A DNA stretch of 64,000 bases from positions 1 through 64,000 of the forward strand of contig JAEVYU010000060.1 of assembly GCA_023392595.1 (NCBI GenBank), written 5' to 3'. Each line of letters begins with the position of its first letter. Position 1 is the stretch's first letter. This DNA comes from Bacillota bacterium (GTDB lineage: Bacteria; Bacillota; UBA4882; UBA8346). Shown piece after piece: positions 43,568 through 51,303 of the stretch. The notes under the pieces were generated by a model. The model was not told the DNA's origin, made no database searches, and worked only from the letters and a program-made list of their open reading frames with translations. Made by a program: the position numbers and the translations under genes.

Positions 43568-46500
43568 GGCAGCCTCCAGAATTTCCCGATAAGATTTCCA
43601 ACATCAAAATGATCCCGAATGTAGTTTTGCAATTCTTGAGCCCGTTTTAGCCTTTGCTCCGGATGAAGCAAAAAGTAGTTTATTTTTTCCTGTAACTCTA
43701 TCTTTGAGCCGAAAGAGTCCAGTAGTCCCCCGAAAGGTCTTATAGCGGCTTCTTCTTTATCTTTATCCATGAGTTTACCCACCATAAAAAATCCTCCGGC
43801 CGCGATTCCCTCGATCAAGTCCGGTTGCATATAAGATGAATTTTTCAAACGTTCCCCCAGCCAAAGATTAATTTTATTATTTCGTACCATATTACCATAA
43901 CCCTGGGGATTGGTCAGCGGATTCAGCTCACCCCTATACGGTGCCGTATAAGTCGGATCTTGCTCCCACCCGGAACCGTAGATTGCCACTCCGGCATCGC
44001 CGAAGCCATCAACAACCCACTTCACCTGTAAACGTTTAAAAATAAAATTTTCAAAAGCATTTTTTACAAATCCCGCCAGAATTTTTTGTTCATCCGCCGA
44101 AAGCACCCATTGATACCGCTGCATATTTTCAGCCATAATTTTTTGATACTCCGATAAATCAAGTGGAACCAACTTCTCTTGATTTAAACGGGCATATACT
44201 TGAAAATAAATCGCTCGTAAAGCCGCCATGATACTTGTCATTGGGGCTGTATGGGCTTTCGCTTTCTGGAGTAAGAGTCCATAGAGAACCGTCCCTAAGT
44301 CATGAATAACCGCATCCAAACTTTCCAGGTCGCTTAATACGGCAATGGGTTGCTCCATCCTATCATCCTGAACCGCTTTTGGGCCCTGTGAGGAAAATAC
44401 CGGCAAAAAAGCCGACTGGATGTTTTCTTTCGGAAACCCCTTTTGCAACAAAAGCGAATGCAGATTTTCATTGCCCGTGAGAAAGATTTGCTGATGGGCT
44501 GCAGTTGCCGTTAATTCTCCGGGGAATTGTTTTCCCTTCATCAGCCAGCTGATAAAGGGAAGCTCAAGGGTATTCAATACTTCAGATTCCTCTTTAACCC
44601 CAAACAGATGAATAATCACATCGGGCCGAATTTCATCCACCGTCTTGGCCTCGCTGTATATCGTACCCGATCCATATATCGGACTTTCAGTATACGCAAA
44701 GCATTCAAATCCCCGCCCCTGTAAATAGGTTTGAATCATTTGCCCGTAATAGCATTGAATTTCATCCCGGGCACTGAAGACCAGCAATATTTTCCGATAG
44801 TTTTCAGATGAAACCTGCCTCTGGTGGTAATATTCCTGCAATTCCCGGAGGCGTCCGAGAAAAACTTGATCTTTCTCCTGTTTAATCTGGGAAAGCGACT
44901 CGGTAAATTCCTGGGGAGCGGTGCCATATAATAAATTAGGCCAGGGTATATCTTCCGCCATAAAGATTTCCGCGATCCCACCGGGAGGCGCAATAAAATA
45001 ATGGAGGTTTCCCCAACCCCCGAGTTTCCGGAAGTCAAATAATTGGGCCATTAAACACCAATTCTCTAAATTATCTTCAAGGATATAAATGGGAATTTTC
45101 CTGAGTTGCCTACCCCCTCCCTCATCCGGCGTCTGTTCCAAAACCGTTTCCAGATATTCAAAGATTTTCGAGTTATCCGTGTTGTAAATCGCCAGACAAT
45201 CTTCTGGAGATAATTGGATATCGATTTCCGCCGTATGATTAATACCGGACAAAATATAAGCCGTGCCGTTATCGTAAGCGTATTCTCCACTTAAAAAACG
45301 GCATACTTTATATTGGATACCCTCATATTCCGGTAAATCGAATCCTAAAGTCCCGGCGAAAAAATCCCGGTTTTTCTGATAACATTGCCAGTATTCCATG
45401 GGGTCCTTGCCCTTGAATAATTCTTGGAGTTGTTGTTTAATTTTGGAACCGATATTATGTTGGGCCAGGTATTGCTGATAAAGCTTTTGAGCCTCATCCC
45501 TAACCCCCAACCGGCAAAGGCATTCAATTTTGATCAGTTTTAATAACCGCTTCCCGGAAAATAAATCTTTCCTCCCGTAATCCGTGGCCAAATTACCTGC
45601 AGCCACCCAATTTTGAGTTTGGTAGTGAATTTTCAATTGCATTTTGCTGCAATAATATGTTTTAAAATTAAGTTGTATGCAATAGCTTAATGATTGCAGC
45701 GCTTTACTGTAATTGCGATTCTGATAGTATATTCGGTGCAATATAAAATAGGCCTTAACCTGCTCCGGATCTGTCTTGACAGCTTCTTCCAGAATATCAA
45801 CGGCTCTGTCAGTCTGGCCTATCCGATGGAAAAGCGCTCCATATAAATATAAGTAAATTCCGCGTCTTGATGATTTCTCTTTCAGCAGAAGATTTTCCAA
45901 ATTCCGTTCTAATTGGTGCAATCCCGTTCGCTGTTTGATTTGTTTTTCCGTTACCCCGATATCAATATCGGATATCCGTTCATCATTCCTAACCAAGGAA
46001 AGTCTTTCCGAGGTATTCTTGGTATTGAGAACTTTCGTAATACATTCCATCACAAATTCCAAAGCTTTTTGCGTATCGGCAATGATATTCAGATAAATCT
46101 GAAGTTTACAGTCATATTCTTCTTGATTGATAATTTCAGCCATCTCGCTCAAACGGGCTTTATTCACTGAAAGCGCAGTTGACTGAATGTCCTTTAATAA
46201 AACATGATACTCTTTATAATTTAATGCTTGATCATAGGCAGCGGTGATTTTATCAAGTACCGGATCCAGTTCACCCGGAACAAACTTGCTGCTAAAATTA
46301 CGTTTCCGTAAGGCTTGTAATGCATCAATCAACTCGGCCATTTTAATAATGGCCCGGTTGGTGACGGTTTGCAATTTTGAACAGTAGTCCCGCGGATCAA
46401 TCTTATGCGCCTTAATCTCTTTTAAACCCGATTCATAGCAAGTGTTTAGGCGTGCAGAGATGTGCTGTTCCTTCCGGCAGTATTCATCGATCACTTCAGC

Positions 46501-47886
46501 CAATTTTCGATCGGTGGTGCCTTGAATGTGGATACCGCCTTCCGTGGCGTTGATGATATCGACTTTTCCCTGATACGAAGTTTCGATCATCCGTTCCAAC
46601 AACATCCGGAAACTATCTAGTTCGTAATCGGTTAAAATGTCCTGCCCATAAATATCCTTGGTATAAAAACAGTTCGGGGGGATTTCCCCCTCCTTGAAAT
46701 GTTTCTGGGAAGATGAAATTTGTCCATCGGCATAACGTTTGGTTGGAGCGTATGCCAAATCCTGCCCGATAAGGATAATTGGATCGCAACCCAGTTGATG
46801 CGCCAGATGCAGTGCGGTATGAGATACGGAAAAGCCGCTTTTTAAAGAACCGATTTCATAACCGCCATTTTGCGTGATAAAAAGTTCCGGCAGACTTTCG
46901 GCATCAACTTTCATCAAAATTTTCCGGCCTTGAAAATTACTGGCTGTTTCGTGCCAAAAGCGAAAATTGTAAACCAGATAACTATCGGCTAAATCCAAGT
47001 CGCCATAAACTTGATTATTAATTTGATGACCATCGATTGCCACTAAAAAATGAGGTGAAACTCCGTTGTGTTTCATCGCCCGGATACTGGACCCGGCGCA
47101 AATCACGACCGCATTCTCCTTAATTCCATTGATCAAATGAATATTTTTCTCAAGAGAGGGGCCAGCCGATACTACAATCGCCGGAATATTTTTAAATTGC
47201 CCGAAATAATGACGGATTACCGGCGAATTAACCGCGTTGGGAAATGTAGCAAACGCATTCGAGAGCCATTGTTTGGCATAAGCGTCGGTGGTCGATAGGT
47301 TCATTTGAACCAATCTCAGATATTCCCGTAATTTCTCCTGAAAAAAATGGATTTCATCCGCAAAGAGTTCATGATAAGCGGTTAAGGTTTTAAACTGAAT
47401 ATCCGTCGTGGTATAAATCATGCCATTATTGAAAAAACCCAGTGCCGCCGGAATCATCTCATTATAGTCCATGCCCGTCAGCAACAGCAAATTATCGTAT
47501 TGAAAGAGCGGGGCCAGATCAATTTCATGCATGGCGGTTTCGAGAATAAGGGGACTCGGTTCATAGATCACTAACTTTTGAATCAGCCCTGAATCCAATA
47601 AGGCCTTGGCATGATAAAAAAAACCCGCGCCGCAGAGAATGAGGTGACTGGCCTTGGAATCCAAATTATGCTGTATCCAGCGCCTGGCATCCAGTTCCGG
47701 ATCGTAGGAACTATTCAAAAAGACCCGGTGGTTATTCCGGGTCACTTGAGCAACGGGCAATCCTGTCTTGCTCCGGCTGACGGTAACAAGGATATCGATG
47801 TCCGTTCCTGAAGGATGTATATTGCCGTTCAACTTCAGGTAGGGAAATCTCTTTTTTACCAAATTCTTATTTTCTTGATACATCAT
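43564..47886 (-). CDS. Giant Maf-type flagellin glycosyltransferase with C-terminal CgeB-like domain
   Basis: The 1440-residue protein has an N-terminal Maf region with the DUF115 (MAF_flag10) domain at ~215-400 (AIVVSAGPSLEKNI, FLVAIDGHQIN, CDPIILIGQDLAY), TPR-like repeats at ~680-760 (RAVDILEEAVKTDPEQVKAY), and a C-terminal CgeB/glycosyltransferase-like domain from ~1050 (ILLVFSARDEIQCYYGQMIQ, VAIYGSGWEQD, IEGIAAGGFFMVGK). Maf proteins attach nonulosonic acids to flagellin Ser/Thr. The extra C-terminal transferase may add a second sugar. ATG 47886 follows AAAGGGTG. It lies between hag and the leg genes. Confidence 0.88.
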   Translation of the reverse strand: MMYQENKNLVKKRFPYLKLNGNIHPSGTDIDILVTVSRSKTGLPVAQVTRNNHRVFLNSSYDPELDARRWIQHNLDSKASHLILCGAGFFYHAKALLDSGLIQKLVIYEPSPLILETAMHEIDLAPLFQYDNLLLLTGMDYNEMIPAALGFFNNGMIYTTTDIQFKTLTAYHELFADEIHFFQEKLREYLRLVQMNLSTTDAYAKQWLSNAFATFPNAVNSPVIRHYFGQFKNIPAIVVSAGPSLEKNIHLINGIKENAVVICAGSSIRAMKHNGVSPHFLVAIDGHQINNQVYGDLDLADSYLVYNFRFWHETASNFQGRKILMKVDAESLPELFITQNGGYEIGSLKSGFSVSHTALHLAHQLGCDPIILIGQDLAYAPTKRYADGQISSSQKHFKEGEIPPNCFYTKDIYGQDILTDYELDSFRMLLERMIETSYQGKVDIINATEGGIHIQGTTDRKLAEVIDEYCRKEQHISARLNTCYESGLKEIKAHKIDPRDYCSKLQTVTNRAIIKMAELIDALQALRKRNFSSKFVPGELDPVLDKITAAYDQALNYKEYHVLLKDIQSTALSVNKARLSEMAEIINQEEYDCKLQIYLNIIADTQKALEFVMECITKVLNTKNTSERLSLVRNDERISDIDIGVTEKQIKQRTGLHQLERNLENLLLKEKSSRRGIYLYLYGALFHRIGQTDRAVDILEEAVKTDPEQVKAYFILHRIYYQNRNYSKALQSLSYCIQLNFKTYYCSKMQLKIHYQTQNWVAAGNLATDYGRKDLFSGKRLLKLIKIECLCRLGVRDEAQKLYQQYLAQHNIGSKIKQQLQELFKGKDPMEYWQCYQKNRDFFAGTLGFDLPEYEGIQYKVCRFLSGEYAYDNGTAYILSGINHTAEIDIQLSPEDCLAIYNTDNSKIFEYLETVLEQTPDEGGGRQLRKIPIYILEDNLENWCLMAQLFDFRKLGGWGNLHYFIAPPGGIAEIFMAEDIPWPNLLYGTAPQEFTESLSQIKQEKDQVFLGRLRELQEYYHQRQVSSENYRKILLVFSARDEIQCYYGQMIQTYLQGRGFECFAYTESPIYGSGTIYSEAKTVDEIRPDVIIHLFGVKEESEVLNTLELPFISWLMKGKQFPGELTATAAHQQIFLTGNENLHSLLLQKGFPKENIQSAFLPVFSSQGPKAVQDDRMEQPIAVLSDLESLDAVIHDLGTVLYGLLLQKAKAHTAPMTSIMAALRAIYFQVYARLNQEKLVPLDLSEYQKIMAENMQRYQWVLSADEQKILAGFVKNAFENFIFKRLQVKWVVDGFGDAGVAIYGSGWEQDPTYTAPYRGELNPLTNPQGYGNMVRNNKINLWLGERLKNSSYMQPDLIEGIAAGGFFMVGKLMDKDKEEAAIRPFGGLLDSFGSKIELQEKINYFLLHPEQRLKRAQELQNYIRDHFDVGNLIGKFWRLP

Positions 47887-47898
47887 AAGGATCACCCT

Positions 47899-48249
47899 TT
47901 AGTTTAATTCTGCCCCGGAAATACGAATTCGTTCCAAGAGGGATAACAGCTCAAACTCACACAAATCATGAACCAAAACATAATCCTTATTTTGGAGGGC
48001 CTCATAAAGATTTTTAAGGAACTCCCGAAACGCGCTCACTTCTTCCTGCCCAATGTATTCCAGCTTCACAAATTTTTCCACACTCGCGTTAATCCAAGCC
48101 AATCCCTCAACCAGCGCCGGTAAGACGCCGCTGATTTCCTGGTAATTGCTTTCCACTAAGTCTTCGCAAAAATGTTCAGCCGCCGAAGACATTCGCTCTA
48201 GATATTGATCATAAGCGGCAATCGTTTGATCCAATTCTTCCTGCGTCAT
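47899..48249 (-). CDS. Small helical protein next to flagellin (116 aa)
   Basis: An acidic, fully helical 116-residue protein (TIAAYDQYLERMSSAAEHFC, VLPALVEGLAWINASVEKF) with GGAGGAAAG upstream. I do not recognise the family. It lies between hag and the Maf gene, 12 bases from the latter, so a chaperone or glycosylation accessory role is possible but unsupported by sequence. Confidence 0.65.
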   Translation of the reverse strand: MTQEELDQTIAAYDQYLERMSSAAEHFCEDLVESNYQEISGVLPALVEGLAWINASVEKFVKLEYIGQEEVSAFREFLKNLYEALQNKDYVLVHDLCEFELLSLLERIRISGAELN

Positions 48250-48502
48250 TCTGCTTTCCTCCTCTGTTCTCGCCCGGTATCAAAAAGGAATTATTTTGAA
48301 AAGTCGCTTCCCATTAAAATTCCGTCCCTGCCGTTGCCGACATTTAATATTGTAATCGGCAATTCTCCATTATCCTTTAGGTTCTAACCCTCAAAATTCT
48401 TGCTTTTTCAGAAAGAAAATTGTCGGATATAACTTTTGGTTCTTTGTAGATTTCCGACTTGTTCGGGTTAGGGGTGATTCTGTTTGCGGTAAAAAGGGCA
48501 TC

Positions 48503-48530
48503 AAAAAAGCCCTTCCGAAGAAGGGCTTTT
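48503..48530 (-). terminator. Flagellin gene terminator
   Basis: AAAAGCCCTTC pairs with GAAGGGCTTTT around CGAA; a T run follows on the minus strand. It lies 12 bases past the hag stop. The gap 48250-48541 shows nothing else. Confidence 0.9.
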
Positions 48531-48541
48531 AGGTGAATTCA

Positions 48542-50137
48542 TTACCGTAATAATTGCAGAACTTGTTGCGGAGTCTGGTTGGATTGGGCCAACATAGCAT
48601 TTGCAGTCTGTGTAAGAATACCCAGTTTGCTGTAGTTGGTCATCTCTTGCGCCATATCTACATCCTTGATCTGGGATTGTGATGCCGTCAAGTTCTCTTG
48701 TGTTACTCCCAAGTTGGTCATAGTATGCGACAAGCGGTTTTGATAAGCACCGAGAGCTGAGCGTTGAGCCGAAATACGGCTGTTTGCCGCATCAAGAGTG
48801 GTAATCGCTTTACCTGCCGAAGCAATATCGGTAACTAAAACTTTATCGACTCCCAATGAAGAAGCGCGCATATCGCCGATAGCTGCAGTCATGTTTTGCA
48901 ATTCGTTGGCGCCAATCTGGAACACCTGGGTATTGTCAACCAAATGCACATAAGTTGACTGAGTATCACCGGAACCGACGGTAAATTTACCTTCGGAGTC
49001 ATTATATACGGCTTTTTGAGCGGTACTACCACCAATTTGAACATCAACATTCTTGTGTACCAAACCGATGATGTTGTTGCCTTCAACAGCCACTCCCGTT
49101 GCAAGTCCGGAACCGGTTGCAGCATTGGTTACGGATACGGAATAGACAACGTCATTGACTTCACCGAACTGATTAAAACCAAAGGCTTTAATGAGTTGGG
49201 AATCGCCGACCGCGTTAATCTTACCGTCTTCACCGGCTTTGGCGCTGCTTAATACGAACACGCCGGAAACGGCTCTTACGCCGGAACCTTTGGACGTATT
49301 ATACTGTGCCATTTTTGCCGCATTCCCGGACACACCGTTAATTACACCCTGACCGAGGCCTTTGGAGATGGCGCTTGAAAATTTGGTGGCAACTTCGTTC
49401 AAAGTATCGTCGCCGTTAAGGGTAATCGTGGTGCCTTTGCCGTCGCCTTCAACCAAGGAAATATTTTGCGGATTTTCTACTAAGAATTTTCCGCCTGCAT
49501 CATAGAAGTTGGCGATATCTTTCAATTGGGTGTTACCGGTGGCGGTGAGTCCGGTATTTTTATTGGTCATGATGTTGGACTGTTGAACTTGAGCAGTACC
49601 AGCCGCTCTCACGCTAACATCGATTTTGTAGGTACCGGCTGAAGAAACACCCTTTTCCTGAATGGCGCCCCGCATAAAGATTTTCGTGTTGGCATCGTTT
49701 GACGATGATACGGCAGCCGAAGAACCATCAAGCAAAATCTTGTTGTTAAATGCAGTCGTATTACCGATACGGTCCAATTCATCCTTTAACTGGTTAACTT
49801 CCTGTTGCATGGAAGTACGGTCATTATCAGTGTAGGTTGAGTTGGCAGCCTGTACCGCCAAGTCTCTCATACGGATCAGGATGGATTGAGATTCGTTTAA
49901 AGCACCGTCAGCGGTCTGAATTAACGAAGTCGCATCTTGCGCATTCCGGGTGGCTTGATCCAAACCTTCGATTTGGCTCTGCATACTTTGAGATATAGCC
50001 AGACCTGCGGCGTCATCAGCGGCCCGGTTGATCCGGAGACCTGAAGACAGTTTTTCTGCTGCCGTTGAATGGAGTTTGTCGTTTCCGTTCAAATTACGCA
50101 GCGCATTTAAAGCGGGTAAATTGTGATTAATAATCAT
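48542..50137 (-). CDS. hag: Flagellin
   Basis: The 531-residue flagellin has conserved ends: MIINHNLPALNALRNLNGND, SSGLRINRAADDAAGLAISQ at the N-terminus and ISAQRSALGAYQNRLSHTM plus MLAQSNQTPQQVLQLLR at the C-terminus. The ~140-420 middle is a Ser/Thr/Asn-rich variable domain, a likely site for legionaminic acid. It is longer than B. subtilis Hag (about 300). AAGGAGGAC precedes the ATG, with a structured leader and a sigma-D-like promoter upstream. Confidence 0.97.
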   Translation of the reverse strand: MIINHNLPALNALRNLNGNDKLHSTAAEKLSSGLRINRAADDAAGLAISQSMQSQIEGLDQATRNAQDATSLIQTADGALNESQSILIRMRDLAVQAANSTYTDNDRTSMQQEVNQLKDELDRIGNTTAFNNKILLDGSSAAVSSSNDANTKIFMRGAIQEKGVSSAGTYKIDVSVRAAGTAQVQQSNIMTNKNTGLTATGNTQLKDIANFYDAGGKFLVENPQNISLVEGDGKGTTITLNGDDTLNEVATKFSSAISKGLGQGVINGVSGNAAKMAQYNTSKGSGVRAVSGVFVLSSAKAGEDGKINAVGDSQLIKAFGFNQFGEVNDVVYSVSVTNAATGSGLATGVAVEGNNIIGLVHKNVDVQIGGSTAQKAVYNDSEGKFTVGSGDTQSTYVHLVDNTQVFQIGANELQNMTAAIGDMRASSLGVDKVLVTDIASAGKAITTLDAANSRISAQRSALGAYQNRLSHTMTNLGVTQENLTASQSQIKDVDMAQEMTNYSKLGILTQTANAMLAQSNQTPQQVLQLLR

Positions 50138-50204
50138 AAACTTTTGTCCTCCTTGAAATTTTTTTGGGTATCCATACCCTTTCTTTCCTTATCGCCTCTA
50201 AGTC

Positions 50205-50310
50205 GGCCGTCCCTCAGAAGCGCAAGGGCCGATGGCTGTTAAACCATCGCCGGTGATATTAACGGCTCAACCTGAAATTTTAATATCACGGGTGATGCTT
50301 TAAACGCATC
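50205..50310 (-). promoter_or_regulatory. Structured hag leader
   Basis: Four consecutive hairpins can form: GATGC/GCATC, GTGATATTAA/TTAATATCAC, CGATGG/CCATCG, and CCCT/AGGG enclosed by GGCC ends. GGA motifs occur near the last hairpin and in the ribosome site AAGGAGGA, as expected for CsrA binding. FliW and CsrA are encoded just upstream. Confidence 0.55.
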
Positions 50311-50331
50311 CTATATTGATTTCTATATTAC

Positions 50332-50359
50332 ATATCGTAATAAAACCCTAAAAACTTTA
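50332..50359 (-). promoter_or_regulatory. Sigma-D (sigma-28)-like hag promoter
   Basis: On the minus strand TAAA and TACGATAT are separated by 16 bases, close to the TAAA-N15-GCCGATAT consensus. It lies just past the csrA stop. Confidence 0.6.
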
Positions 50360-50378
50360 GTGAAAATTTTCTAAAGGT

Positions 50379-50603
50379 CTATTTTTTCAGTAATTTTTCC
50401 AAGCTATCAAGATTGGGTTTCCCACTGGTTGCCAGCTGGTTTTCTTTTTGGATTTCCCGGTATACTTCCTCACGATGAACCGTTATCTGCCTTGGAGCTG
50501 TGATCCCCAATTTTACTTGATCACCCTTGACATCAACAATTGTTATTTTAACATCATCGCCTACCATTATGCTTTCATTAAGCTTTCTGGTCAAAACGAG
50601 CAT
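50379..50603 (-). CDS. csrA: Carbon storage regulator CsrA
   Basis: The 74-residue RNA-binding protein is typical of CsrA: MLVLTRKLNESIMVGDDVKI, VKLGITAPRQITVHREEVY. In Bacillota it represses hag translation and is sequestered by FliW. AAGGAGG precedes the start. It lies between fliW and hag as in B. subtilis. Confidence 0.97.
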   Translation of the reverse strand: MLVLTRKLNESIMVGDDVKITIVDVKGDQVKLGITAPRQITVHREEVYREIQKENQLATSGKPNLDSLEKLLKK

Positions 50604-50739
50604 CGGGATCCTCCTTGAGCCTTCGTAATCAAACGACGCCTCTTGTAGAAATCAACAACCCAAACATACATTTTAATTTCTCCGAAAGTCAGAAAATCCC
50701 TTTTATTTTATGAAAAGAATGCTGATTTTACTCATGCTC

Positions 50740-51198
50740 TTAAGGCGCTGCTTGAAGGACCTCCTTTTCACCATCCGCCGCAAACAGGGGATGTTTTAAA
50801 CTATATTCCGGATTATTCAAAATAATTTGTTTGGCCAGACCGGTTTTAAAATTAATCACGATCGGAGCCGCCAGATTGACGGTGGCTTGTCGAACATCCT
50901 CCGGTAAAGTGACGATAACCCGGACCACGGCTTCCTCAGGCACGGACAGTTTTAATTCTTCGACAATCTCGTCACTTAAATCGATGGAATAACCCGGTAC
51001 GATTTGCTCCAACTCAATCAAAATAAAAGCCAAATCCGCCTTTTCCACGGATTGCAATACCAAGAACGGAGATTGGTCCCTATAGTTTCGAATCATATAG
51101 CGATGAAATTTTTCAAATCCCGGAATACCGTGGCCAAAGGTAATGAAATCTTTTTCTTCAACCTCGATCGATCCAAAAAACTTTGTCGCGATTTTCAT
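50740..51198 (-). CDS. fliW: Flagellar assembly factor FliW
   Basis: The 152-residue protein has IATKFFGSIEVEEKDFITFG followed by HGIPGFEKFHRY, SPFLVLQSVEKADLAFILIE and INFKTGLAKQIIL, typical of FliW. It binds flagellin or CsrA and couples filament assembly to hag translation. ATG 51198 follows GGGTTGA; the ORF is open 11 codons further. Confidence 0.95.
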   Translation of the reverse strand: MKIATKFFGSIEVEEKDFITFGHGIPGFEKFHRYMIRNYRDQSPFLVLQSVEKADLAFILIELEQIVPGYSIDLSDEIVEELKLSVPEEAVVRVIVTLPEDVRQATVNLAAPIVINFKTGLAKQIILNNPEYSLKHPLFAADGEKEVLQAAP

Positions 51199-51303
51199 TT
51201 TGTCAACCCTTTCCCAGACGACTTTTTTCAACTGTATTTCCTGTGCGTTTGCACTCCTTGGCCCCTACGGGCGCGTGCTCTCCAACGAACGATTCATTCT
51301 TTA

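Noticed and set aside
50205..50310. c-di-GMP (GEMM) riboswitch in the hag leader
   Set aside because: The conserved GEMM core and tetraloop receptor sequences are absent.
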